Source: BOG-908 sp963751795
Lineage (GTDB): Bacteria; Pseudomonadota; Alphaproteobacteria; Acetobacterales; Acetobacteraceae
DNA length: 64,000 bases
Direction: 5' to 3'
Assembly: GCA_963751795.1 (NCBI GenBank)
Contig: CAVVVI010000005.1
Span: forward strand, 62,001 to 126,000
The position numbers and the translations under genes are program-made. Below are positions 47,636 through 56,375 of the stretch, in pieces; the stretch's first letter is position 1; each line of letters starts with the position of its first letter. The notes under the pieces were generated by a model. It searched no databases, was not told the origin of the DNA, and worked only from the letters and a program-made list of their open reading frames with translations.

Positions 47636-48760
47636 ATGACGATGACCCTGACGAACGCGGCCATCGTCCTGCCGGACCGGATCGTGCATGGCAGCCTCAC
47701 CGTCCGGCACGGGCTGATCGCCGGCATCCAACCCGGCCCGGCCACCGGCACCGATTGCGATGGCGACTACCTGATCCCCGGCGCCGTGGATCTGCATACC
47801 GACAATCTGGAACGCCAGGTCGAACCGCGGCAGAACGCCCGCTGGCCCAGCCGCGCCGCCCTGCTGGCGCACGATGCGCAATGCGCCGCGGCCGGCATCA
47901 CCACCGTGTTCGATGCGCTGTGCGTGGGCCAGGCGGGCCTGGCCGATGACCGGCCGCGCACCTGTGCCGAAGGCGTGGCCGACCTCGATGCGCTGGCACC
48001 CAGCTTCCTGCTGAAGGCCGAGCACTTCCTGCATCTGCGCTGCGAACTGCCCGCTGCCGGCATGCTCGAACAGCTGGCCGCGCTGGCGGACCATAAGCTG
48101 CTGCGCCTGGTCAGCCTGATGGACCACACGCCCGGCGCCGGCCAGTTCACCGACCTGCCCCGCTACCGCGCCATGCTGCTGCAGGACGGCATGCCGGACG
48201 CCGAGGTGGCGCCACGGATGGAGGCCCTGCGCGCCCAGCAGGCCGGCTGGTCGGCGCCCAACCGCGCGGCCCTGCTGGCCCGCGACTGGCCGCACCCTGT
48301 CGTGCTCGCCAGCCACGACGATGCCACCACCGCCGACGTCGATCTGGCGGCAGCTTGCGGCATCACCATCAGCGAATTCCCGGTCAGCCTGGCCGCCGCC
48401 GCCCATGCCCGCGCGCGCGGCATGGCGGTGATCGCCGGCGCGCCCAACCTGGTGCGCGGCGGCAGCCATAGCGGCAACGTGGCCGCCGCCGAGCTGCTGG
48501 CCGCCGGCCTGGTCGATGCGCTGGCCTCCGATTACGTGCCGGCCAGCCTGGTGCACGCGGCCTTCCTGGCGGCTGGCATTGGCGGCATGGGCCTGCCGCG
48601 CGCCATTGCCCTGGTCACCAGCGCGCCGGCCCGGCTCGCCGGGCTCGCCGATCGCGGCGCGCTGCTGCCCGGCCAGCGGGCCGATCTGGTACGCGTGCGG
48701 GTGCATGAGGGCCTGCCGGTCGTCCGCCAGGTCTGGCGCGCGGGGGAGCGGGTGATCTGA
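47636..48760 (+). CDS. phnM: alpha-D-ribose 1-methylphosphonate 5-triphosphate diphosphatase
   Basis: PhnM removes pyrophosphate from the triphosphate intermediate of the C-P lyase pathway. The 374-residue amidohydrolase fold shows VDLHTDNLERQVEPR (metal His54 and Asp56), SLMDHTPGAGQF, LASHDDAT and GAPNLVRGGSHSGNVAA. It stands with a DUF1045 gene only; phnGHIJKL are not in the window. It is the first protein gene after the two tRNAs. Confidence 0.94.
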   Translation: MTMTLTNAAIVLPDRIVHGSLTVRHGLIAGIQPGPATGTDCDGDYLIPGAVDLHTDNLERQVEPRQNARWPSRAALLAHDAQCAAAGITTVFDALCVGQAGLADDRPRTCAEGVADLDALAPSFLLKAEHFLHLRCELPAAGMLEQLAALADHKLLRLVSLMDHTPGAGQFTDLPRYRAMLLQDGMPDAEVAPRMEALRAQQAGWSAPNRAALLARDWPHPVVLASHDDATTADVDLAAACGITISEFPVSLAAAAHARARGMAVIAGAPNLVRGGSHSGNVAAAELLAAGLVDALASDYVPASLVHAAFLAAGIGGMGLPRAIALVTSAPARLAGLADRGALLPGQRADLVRVRVHEGLPVVRQVWRAGERVI

Positions 48761-48765
48761 CCGGC

Positions 48766-49461
48766 GTGCGCGTGGCGCTCTACTGGGCGGCCGACCGGCA
48801 GGACCCGCTGACCATCGCCGGCAATGCCTGGCTCGGCCGCGATCCGGAGAGCGGCGCCCCGGTGGCGCAGCCGGCGATCGCCGGCTTGGCCGAAGCGGCC
48901 GCTGCGCCACGGCTCTACGGCTTCCACGCCACGCTGCGCCCGCCCATGCGTCTGGCTACCGGGTGGGAGGAGTTCATCGGGGCCGCGCAGGCCTTAGCCG
49001 ACGCCGCGGCGCCGTTCGCGCTGCCGCTGCTGGGCGTGGTGGCTGATGGCGGTTTCATCGCCCTCGGCTTGCAGGCGCCCTGCCCGGCCCTGCACGCGCT
49101 GGCCGATGCCTGCGTGACAGGCACCGACCGCCACCGGCTGGCAGCGGGATCAGCCGAGTTGGCCCGCCGCCGTGCGGCCGGCCTCTCGCCGCGGCAGGAG
49201 GCGATGCTGCTGCGGTGGGGCTACCCGCATGTGCTCGAAGAATGGCGGTTCCACATGACGCTGACCGGCCGCCTAGCGCCCGAGGCAATGGCGCGGCTGC
49301 TGCCGCTGGCCGAGGCGCATTTCGCGCCCGCTTTGGCGATGCCGCGCCGCGTGCACGCGATCACCGTGTTCACGCAGCGTGGCGATGCCCCGTTCCTGAT
49401 TGCCGAACGGTTGGAATTGGTCGGCGCGCCCGGCAGCGTGCCGCAGCCGAAGCTGCCGTAA
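48766..49461 (+). CDS. DUF1045 protein, 2H phosphoesterase-like, phosphonate metabolism
   Basis: 231 residues from a GTG, 5 bp after phnM. Two H-x-T motifs (H54-A-T56 in GFHATLRPP and H163-M-T165 in FHMTLTG) place it in the 2H phosphoesterase superfamily. DUF1045 members are typically found next to C-P lyase genes, often beside phnM, and are thought to open a cyclic ribose phosphate or a related intermediate. That role is inferred from context. Confidence 0.88.
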   Translation: MRVALYWAADRQDPLTIAGNAWLGRDPESGAPVAQPAIAGLAEAAAAPRLYGFHATLRPPMRLATGWEEFIGAAQALADAAAPFALPLLGVVADGGFIALGLQAPCPALHALADACVTGTDRHRLAAGSAELARRRAAGLSPRQEAMLLRWGYPHVLEEWRFHMTLTGRLAPEAMARLLPLAEAHFAPALAMPRRVHAITVFTQRGDAPFLIAERLELVGAPGSVPQPKLP

Positions 49462-49515
49462 CCACGGCTCGCCTATCGGGGCGGGCCGCCAACCGGCAGC
49501 CACGCCCCGCCGCAC

Positions 49516-51600
49516 TCACTTGGCGTTCATGATCTCGTCGGCCACGTTGCGCGGCACGGGATCGTAGTGGTGGAACTGCATCGTGAAGGATGCGCGGCCC
49601 TTCGTCATCGAGCGCAGATGCGAGATGTAGCCGAACATCTCCTTCAGCGGCACGTGCGCGCGCACGATCACCGTGCTGCCCGAGCTCTCCTGGTTCTGGA
49701 TCATGCCGCGGCGACGGTTGAGGTCGCCCACCACGTCACCCACGTGATCCTGCGGCGTGGTGCACTCCACGTCCATGATCGGTTCCAGGATCACCGGGCC
49801 GGCCTTCTTCATGCCCTCGCGGAAACACGCCTTGGATGCGATCTCGAAGGCCAGCGCCGACGAGTCGACGTCGTGGTACTTGCCGTCGATCAGCGTGTAG
49901 CGGAAATCCACCGTCTGGAACCCGGCCAGCACGCCGGTATCGGCCTGCACGCGGATGCCCTTTTCCACGGCGGGGATGTATTCCTTGGGCACCGTGCCGC
50001 CGACCACCTTGTTTTCGAACTCGATGCCGGCGTTCCGCTCCAGCGGCTCGAACGTCACCTTCACCTCGGCATACTGGCCCGATCCGCCCGACTGCTTCTT
50101 GTGCGTGTACGTCTCGGTGTGCGTCTTGCTGATCGTCTCGCGGTAGGCCACCTGCGGCGCGCCCACGTTGGCATCTACGCCGTATTCGCGGCGCAGGCGG
50201 TCGATGATGATCTCCAGATGCAGCTCGCCCATGCCCGAAAGGATGGTCTGGCCGGTCTCCTGGTCGGTCTTCAGCCGCAGGCTCGGGTCTTCGCCGGCCA
50301 GCTTCTGCAGGCCCAGCGTCATCTTCTCCACGCCGTCCTTGGTCTTGGGCTCCACGCTGATGTCGATCACCGGCACCGGGAAAGCCATGCGCTCCAGGAT
50401 CACCGGATCGTCGCTGGAGGCCAGCGTGTCGCCGGTGCCGGTATCCTTCAGTCCCACGAAGGCCGCGATGTCGCCGGCGAACACTTCCTTGATCTCGGCG
50501 CGCTTGTCGGCGTGCATCTGGAACATGCGGCCGATGCGCTCGCGATGATCCTTGGTGGTGTTCTGCACCATGTCGCCCTGCTTGAGCGTGCCGGCATAGA
50601 CGCGCACGAAGGTCAGCGTGCCGTATTTGTCGTTGATGATCTTGAAGGCCAGGCCGGCGAACGGCGCTTTCGGGTTGGCCGGGATCACGCGGCGATCGTC
50701 GTCGATCCGCTCCTCCACGCCCTCTTCGGCGGCAATCTTGATGCCCGGCACGTCCACCGGCGAAGGCAGGTAATCCAGCACGGCATCGAGCAGCGGCTGC
50801 ACGCCCTTGTTCTTGAACGCGGTGCCGCACAGCACGGGGCGGAACTCGCCCGAGATGGCGCCCTTCTTGATGCACTTCTTCAGCGTGGCGACATCGACGT
50901 CGCCGTTCTCGAAATACTCTTCCATCGCGGTGGTATCGACGCTGACCGCGGTGTCGAGCAGGAGCTGGCGGTATTCCTTCGCCTTCTCCATCATGTCGGC
51001 GGGGATTTCCTCGTCGTGGAACTTGGCACCCAGCTCGCCGCCTTCCCACACGATGGCCTTCATCTCGACCAGGTCCACCACGCCGATGAAGTTCTCCTCG
51101 ATGCCGATCGGCAGCTGCAACGGCAGCGCGATGATGTCGAGCTTCTCCTTCAGCGTGTCGAAGGCGCGGTAGAAATCGGCGCCGGTGCGGTCGAGCTTGT
51201 TGATGAAGATGATGCGCGGCACGTTGTAGCGGTCAGCCAGGCGCCAGTTGGTCTCGCTCTGCGGCTGCACGCCAGCCACGCCTTCGATGATGAAGATCGC
51301 GCCGTCGAGCACGCGCAGGCTGCGGTTCACCTCGATGTTGAAATCGATGTGGCCGGGCGTGTCGATGATGTTGATGCGGTGGTCTTTCCACTCGCAGGTG
51401 ACGGCGGCCGAGGTGATCGTGATGCCACGCTCACGCTCCTGCTCCATGTAGTCGGTCGTCGTGTTGCCGTCATGCACCTCGCCGATGCGGTGCGACACGC
51501 CCGTGTAATACAAGATACGCTCGGTGGTCGTCGTCTTGCCCGCGTCGATGTGGGCGGTAATGCCGATGTTGCGCAGCTTGTTCAGGTCGGTGGCAGACAC
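49516..51600 (-). CDS. fusA: translation elongation factor G
   Basis: EF-G drives translocation on the ribosome using GTP. 694 residues. G1 is AHIDAGKTTTTERILYYTG (from residue 16), with GITITSAAVTCEW (switch I region), IIDTPGHIDF and FINKLDRTGADF. All five domains are recognisable through to PRNVADEIMNAK. The GTG at 51600 has GGAGG at ideal spacing; an in-frame ATG at 51618 is less well placed. The gene stands alone, not in an rpsL-rpsG-fusA-tuf operon. Confidence 0.97.
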   Translation of the reverse strand: MSATDLNKLRNIGITAHIDAGKTTTTERILYYTGVSHRIGEVHDGNTTTDYMEQERERGITITSAAVTCEWKDHRINIIDTPGHIDFNIEVNRSLRVLDGAIFIIEGVAGVQPQSETNWRLADRYNVPRIIFINKLDRTGADFYRAFDTLKEKLDIIALPLQLPIGIEENFIGVVDLVEMKAIVWEGGELGAKFHDEEIPADMMEKAKEYRQLLLDTAVSVDTTAMEEYFENGDVDVATLKKCIKKGAISGEFRPVLCGTAFKNKGVQPLLDAVLDYLPSPVDVPGIKIAAEEGVEERIDDDRRVIPANPKAPFAGLAFKIINDKYGTLTFVRVYAGTLKQGDMVQNTTKDHRERIGRMFQMHADKRAEIKEVFAGDIAAFVGLKDTGTGDTLASSDDPVILERMAFPVPVIDISVEPKTKDGVEKMTLGLQKLAGEDPSLRLKTDQETGQTILSGMGELHLEIIIDRLRREYGVDANVGAPQVAYRETISKTHTETYTHKKQSGGSGQYAEVKVTFEPLERNAGIEFENKVVGGTVPKEYIPAVEKGIRVQADTGVLAGFQTVDFRYTLIDGKYHDVDSSALAFEIASKACFREGMKKAGPVILEPIMDVECTTPQDHVGDVVGDLNRRRGMIQNQESSGSTVIVRAHVPLKEMFGYISHLRSMTKGRASFTMQFHHYDPVPRNVADEIMNAK

Positions 51601-51742
51601 GGGAGGCCTCCATGCCATGACGGACGCCGACGAGACCTCTCGCGCGCCTGAACATGGACGGGTGTTGGTTGACGCGGGTCCAATGCAAGAAAGCCTGCCG
51701 TTTTGCAAGCAGGAACCCCCGGCGGCGGCGTGCGGGGCAAGC

Positions 51743-52840
51743 TCACAGGCCGTGCAGCACTTCCGGAATGGCCGCCTTCACCTTGAAGAAGCCGGCGGTG
51801 CTGCGCGGCCACACCGCGGCATCCCAGGGCCGCAGGATGCGAACGCCATCGGGAAGGGCATCGGCCGAGGGGCCGACCGGGGCCCAGGCGGCCACCGCGG
51901 GCAGGCCGCCGGCATCGCTGGCCACGGGGCAGCCGAAATGCGCCGCCGCGCGCGCCAGCCCGTCGGCCATCGCAGCCTCGTCGGCGGCGCGCACCGCCGG
52001 TGCCGCGCCCTCGGCATGCGCGGTTACACCCACCACCCGCGCCACCTGGGCCGCGTCCAGGCCCAGGCTTTCCGGGTGCAGATCATCCAAATGCAGCAGC
52101 AGCGCCACCGGGCCGGCCGGCAGCCCGGCGGTGGCGGGCAGGCGCCGCGCCGGCCGGCCCTCCGGCTCGTCGAGCGGCTCGGGCGTCTCGTTGAGGCCCT
52201 GCGGGTCGTAGCGGCCTTCGGTGTAGCGGCGGATGTTCTCGGCCCGCGCCACATAGGCCTTGCCGCGCGTATGCAGACCGGCCACCCAGCGCCAGGAGAG
52301 CGTGTTGCTGGCCGGATCGCCATCGATCAAATGCCGCATGAACAGGTCGGCCCCCAGCGCCCAGGGCAGGCGGAGCGTGAAGATCCAGATCGAGGCGAAC
52401 CACATGCGGGTGTGGTTGTGCAGCCAATTATCGGCCGCCAGCGCGCGCGCCCAATCATCGAAGCCGTCGATGCCGGTGGCGCCGCCCACCGCCTGCTCGT
52501 AAGCGCGGCGCTGGCCGGAGGATGCCAGCAACCCGGCCTGCGCCTCGGCCAGGCGGGCGCGATACTCGGTCCACAGCCACGGCCGGGTTTCCAGATGGCC
52601 CTTGAAGTAGCTGCGCCAGAACACTTCCTGGACGAACTTTTCCGCTCCCTCGCCGTGGGCATCGTGCGCGGCCTCCACCACCTCCTGCTCCAGCAGCAGC
52701 CGCCGCCGCAGATAGGGCGACAGGCGCGACGTGGTGGGCCGCGCCTCCGGCCCGGCATCGGTGTTGCGCCGATCGGCATAGCGGCGGCCGAGCGCTTGCG
52801 TGCAGGCGGCCAGCGCGGCCAGGCCGGCCTGGCGCGTCAT
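51743..52840 (-). CDS. photolyase/cryptochrome-like FAD-binding domain protein
   Basis: About 365 residues. Residues about 1-230 are the helical FAD-binding half of photolyases: YADRRNTDAGPEARPTTSRL, SPYLRRRLL, FVQEVFWRSYFKGHLE, WLHNHTRMWFASIWIF and DGDPASNTLSWRWVAG. The usual N-terminal alpha/beta antenna domain is missing. Instead an alpha/beta-looking region follows at the C-terminus (VALLLHLDDLHPESLG). Whether it repairs DNA is unknown. Several Met codons compete for the start; ATG at 52840 has AGGG upstream. It is divergent from the DUF1800 gene. Confidence 0.85.
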   Translation of the reverse strand: MTRQAGLAALAACTQALGRRYADRRNTDAGPEARPTTSRLSPYLRRRLLLEQEVVEAAHDAHGEGAEKFVQEVFWRSYFKGHLETRPWLWTEYRARLAEAQAGLLASSGQRRAYEQAVGGATGIDGFDDWARALAADNWLHNHTRMWFASIWIFTLRLPWALGADLFMRHLIDGDPASNTLSWRWVAGLHTRGKAYVARAENIRRYTEGRYDPQGLNETPEPLDEPEGRPARRLPATAGLPAGPVALLLHLDDLHPESLGLDAAQVARVVGVTAHAEGAAPAVRAADEAAMADGLARAAAHFGCPVASDAGGLPAVAAWAPVGPSADALPDGVRILRPWDAAVWPRSTAGFFKVKAAIPEVLHGL

Positions 52841-52972
52841 CGTGTAACCCTGATCCATGCCCGGCATGTGGCGCCCGCGGCGCCGGGCGTAAGGGCTGCC
52901 CGCCCGCCCATGCACCGGCGGGCATACACTTCGTCACTGCGGGTAACATGGGCCGCTGCTATAGCCCGGGAC

Positions 52973-54361
52973 ATGGACAACGCAGCTTTCGTCGCCGTCG
53001 CGCGCTTCGGCCTGGGCCGCAATCCGCAGGAGCAGCTGCCCCACGATCCGCGCGCCTGGCTGCGCGCCCAGCTCGACGGGCCGGACACCACCCCGGCCGA
53101 CGGCCTGCCCGATACCGCGGCCGGCCTCCTGCTGGTGCAGGCGCAGGTGGCTGGGCTGATGCAGGGCAACCAGGGCGCCAACGCCAATCCCGGCAACATG
53201 GGCCCGGGCAGCATGGCGGCCGCCGGCATGGGCGCGCTCGGCCCGGCCAAGGCCATGGAGCCGATGAAGGCCCACCCGGTCGGCGCCCTGGTGCAGCGCG
53301 AGTCCCGCGCCCTGCTCGACCGCGCGCTGGTGACCGACACGCCGTATCGCGAGCGCCTCGTCTGGTTCTGGGCCAACCACTTCACCATCGCCGCCCGCTC
53401 GCTGGTCGCTTCGGCCTGCGGCGGCGCCTATATCCGCGAGGCGATCCGCCCGCACGTGACCGGCCGCTTCGCCGACATGCTGCTGGCCGTCATGCGCCAC
53501 CCGGCGATGCTGAACTACCTCAACCAGGCGCAGTCCGCCGGCCCCGACAGCCCCGCCGGCCAGCGCCGCCATCTCGGCCTGAACGAGAACCTGGCGCGCG
53601 AGTGCCTGGAGCTGCACACCGTCTCGCCAGCCTCCGGCTACACCCAGGCAGACGTCACCAACTTCGCCCGCGTGCTGACCGGCTGGTCGATCGAGGCCAA
53701 GCAGCCCCCTCTGGGTTTCCGGTTCCGGCCCGGCATGCACGAGCCCGGGGAGATCGAGGTGATGGGCCGCATCTGGCCCTCCGGCGAGGAAGGCGGCGTG
53801 GCGCTGCTCGGCTGGCTGGGCACCCACCCGGCCACCTACCATCATTTGGCCGACAAATTGTGCCGCCATTTCGTGGCCGACGAGCCGCCACGGGGCGAGG
53901 TGGCGCGCATCGAGGCGGTGCTGCGCGACACCCAGGGCGATCTGGGCGCGGCGGCCGCGGCGCTGATCGAGCTGCCGGGCGCCTGGCAGCCGGCGGCCAA
54001 GCTGCGCACGCCGCAGGATTACGTCGTCGCCTGCCTGCGCGCGCTGGGTGCCCAACCCGACACGGTGCCCGAGGTGGCGCATATGGTGGGCGGGCTGGGC
54101 GAGCCGCTGTTCCACGCCCCGTTCCCGATCGGCTGGCCCGACCGTGCTGCGGACTGGTCCGGCCCCGAAGCCATGCTGCAGCGCGTCGATTTCGCCTACG
54201 GGGTGGCCGGCCGCCACGCCAGCGTGGACCCCGAGCAGCTGGCCCAGGCCACGCTGGGGCCGCTGCTCAGCGCCACCACGCTCGCTCAGATCAGGTCGGC
54301 CGGCTCGCGCCGCGACGGGCTGACCCTGCTGCTGTCTTCCCCCGAGTTCCAGAGGCGCTGA
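52973..54361 (+). CDS. DUF1800 family protein
   Basis: 462 residues with the family hallmarks FVAVARFGLGRNPQE, RERLVWFWANHFTIA, NENLARECLELHTVSPASGY, DVTNFARVLTGWSI and HLADKLCRHFVADEP. A Gly/Met/Ala/Asn-rich insert (about 65-95) interrupts the N-terminal part. The function is unknown; DUF1800 and DUF1501 genes are almost always paired, as here with a 1 bp gap. No classical signal peptide is visible. Confidence 0.93.
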   Translation: MDNAAFVAVARFGLGRNPQEQLPHDPRAWLRAQLDGPDTTPADGLPDTAAGLLLVQAQVAGLMQGNQGANANPGNMGPGSMAAAGMGALGPAKAMEPMKAHPVGALVQRESRALLDRALVTDTPYRERLVWFWANHFTIAARSLVASACGGAYIREAIRPHVTGRFADMLLAVMRHPAMLNYLNQAQSAGPDSPAGQRRHLGLNENLARECLELHTVSPASGYTQADVTNFARVLTGWSIEAKQPPLGFRFRPGMHEPGEIEVMGRIWPSGEEGGVALLGWLGTHPATYHHLADKLCRHFVADEPPRGEVARIEAVLRDTQGDLGAAAAALIELPGAWQPAAKLRTPQDYVVACLRALGAQPDTVPEVAHMVGGLGEPLFHAPFPIGWPDRAADWSGPEAMLQRVDFAYGVAGRHASVDPEQLAQATLGPLLSATTLAQIRSAGSRRDGLTLLLSSPEFQRR

Positions 54362-54362
54362 G

Positions 54363-55587
54363 ATGACCCGTTCCCCGCTTTGCACCGACGCGCCGGGCCT
54401 GGGCGGCGTGCGCCTCTCACGCCGCGCCACCCTGCTCGGGCTGACCGCCGCGTTCACCCTGGGCGGCACCTCGATGGCGCTGGCCGCACCGGAAACCGAC
54501 CAGCGGCTGGTCGTGGTGCTGCTGCGCGGCGCCATGGACGGGCTATCGGCCGTGCAGCCCTATGGCGACCCAGCCTTTGCCGGCGTGCGCGGCCGGCTGG
54601 CTTTGCCCACCCCCGGCCAGCCCGGCGGCGTGCTGGATCTGGGCGGCACGTACGGCCTGCACCCGGCCCTGGCGCAGCTGCACACGATGTATGCAGCCAA
54701 TCAGGCCGTTCTGGTGCACGCGGTGGCCGGCCATTACCGCAGCCGCAGCCATTTCGAGGCGCAGGACTGCCTGGAGAGCGGCGCCGACCAGCGGCTGAAC
54801 AGCGGCTGGCTGAACCGCGCGGTCGCCATGATGCCGGCCAGTGGCGGGCGCGACCTGGCGCTCTCCGTCGGCCTGTCGGCGCCGCTGCTGCTGCGCGGAC
54901 CGGCCAGCGTGGAAGCCTGGGCGCCGGACCATTTCGCCCGCCCCACCGCCGACCTCTACCAGCGCCTGCTGGCTGTTACCACGCGCGATCCCGTGGTGGG
55001 GCCGGCCATGGCCGAGGGGCTGAAGCAGCGCGGCTTTGCGGCCGCCGCACTGGGCGGCGTGGCCGCCGACCCTGCGCATGACCGCAGCTTCGAGGTGCTG
55101 GCCAGCGCCGCCGGCCGCCTGCTCGCCCAGCCGAACGGACCGCGCGTGGCCGCGCTGGAGGTGGGCGGCTGGGACACCCATGCCGGGCAGGAGCGGGCCA
55201 TCGCCCTCGCACTCGGCCAGCTCGATGCCGGGCTGGGCGCGCTGCGCACCGCGCTGGGCCCGGCCTGGGACCGCACGGTGGTGCTGGCGCTGACGGAGTT
55301 CGGGCGCACCGCCCACATCAACGGCACCAACGGCACCGATCACGGCACCGCCGGCGTGGCGCTGGTGGCTGGGCGGCGCCGTCGCCGGCGGCCGCGTGCG
55401 GGCGGACTGGCCCGGGCTCGGCGCCGGCCGCCTGTTCGAGAACCGCGACCTGGCGCCCACCACCGACCTGCGCAGCGTGATCAAGGGCGTGCTGACCGAT
55501 CACATGCGCCTGCCCGAAGCGGCGCTGCGGCGCGTGCTGCCGGGCAGCGAGGGCGCCCAGGCGATGACGGGGCTGATCCGGACGTAG
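54363..55587 (+). pseudogene. DUF1501 family protein, single-base frameshift
   Basis: A Tat-type signal (LSRRATLLGLTAAFTLGG) leads into an alkaline-phosphatase-like fold: VVVLLRGAMDGLSAVQPYGD, HAVAGHYRSRSHFEAQD, VGGWDTHAGQE, VLALTEFGRTAHING and GTDHGTAG. The frame then breaks. The family C-terminus (GRLFENRDLAPTTDLRSVIK to QAMTGLIRT) continues in the next frame and stops at 55587. Removing one G from GGG at 55371-55373 gives ALVAGGAVAGGRVRADW and a 407-residue protein. Probably exported as a folded protein. Its partner is the DUF1800 gene. A sequence error is likelier than decay. Confidence 0.88.
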
Positions 55588-55598
55588 TCCGGCGCCGC

Positions 55599-56225
55599 TC
55601 AGGCGGCGGCGATCGCCGCGTTCATCGCCCGCACGCCGGCCACCGGCCCGTCCGCGCAGCCCCACACGGCCTGGCACACCGCCAGGAAATTCGCCCCCGC
55701 GCGCACCAGGGGAGCGCAGTTCTCTGGCGAGATGCCGCCCACGGCGACGGCGGGCAGCTCCATCAGCTCGGCCCACCACGCCAGCAGCTCGATCTCGGGC
55801 GGTTCCTCCGTCATCTTCGTCGCACTCGGGAAAAAGGCGCCGAACGAGACGTAATCGGCGTCCGCCTCGCCGGCCCGCAAGGCGAGGTCCCGGCTGCCGT
55901 AACAGGAGACGCCGAGCTGCAGCTGGCGGCCCAGCACCCGGCGCGCCTCGTCCGGCGCGCTGTCGGCGGCGCCCACATGCGCACCGTCGCAGCCGGTCTC
56001 GACGGCCAGATCCGGCCGGTTGTTCAGGATCAGCGCCACACCGCGCGCCTGGGCTATCGGCCGCACCAGATCGACGGCACGGCGGATGGCATCATCATCG
56101 GCGCCGGTCAGCCGCAGCTGCAGCGCGGCCACCGCACCGGCATCCAGTGCGGCCGCCAGGCTCGCCGCGAAATCGGGGGGCAGCGCGGGCGGGGTGAGCA
56201 GGTAAAGGCTGCAATCATGGGGCAT
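55599..56225 (-). CDS. thiE: thiamine phosphate synthase
   Basis: ThiE joins HMP-PP and thiazole phosphate to thiamine phosphate. 208 residues in a TIM barrel. Family residues are seen in ALQLRLTGADD, ILNNRPDLAVETGCDGAHVG, GVSCYGSRDLALRAGEADAD, YVSFGAFFPSATK and VAVGGISPENC. The sequence is of the short alphaproteobacterial type in which QLR replaces the usual QLRxK pattern. No TPP riboswitch is evident upstream; the gap there holds a hairpin repeat. Confidence 0.9.
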   Translation of the reverse strand: MPHDCSLYLLTPPALPPDFAASLAAALDAGAVAALQLRLTGADDDAIRRAVDLVRPIAQARGVALILNNRPDLAVETGCDGAHVGAADSAPDEARRVLGRQLQLGVSCYGSRDLALRAGEADADYVSFGAFFPSATKMTEEPPEIELLAWWAELMELPAVAVGGISPENCAPLVRAGANFLAVCQAVWGCADGPVAGVRAMNAAIAAA

Positions 56226-56272
56226 GGGCGGGAAGGTTCGTCCTTATCATGGCAGCCGACGCTGCCTCGAAC

Positions 56273-56329
56273 GGAAAGGCCAGGGGCTCTGCCCCTGGAC
56301 CCCGTTGGGGTTTGAAACCCCAAACCCCC
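56273..56329. repeat. interspersed double-hairpin repeat, family 2, copy 3 (inverted)
   Basis: The reverse complement of the copies at 28132 and 43935, including CCAGGGGC-TCT-GCCCCTGG and TTGGGGTTT-G-AAACCCCAA. A further hairpin, AAGGGGC-GAA-GCCCCTT, lies just after it (about 56338-56354). It sits downstream of fbaB and upstream of thiE on the reverse strand. Confidence 0.85.
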
Positions 56330-56375
56330 GATTATTTAAGGGGCGAAGCCCCTTGCCTTTTACGCCCACCAACAC

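Noticed and set aside
56226..56375. TPP riboswitch before thiE
   Set aside because: The conserved CTGAGA and ACCTGA boxes are absent; the hairpins there belong to the interspersed repeat.
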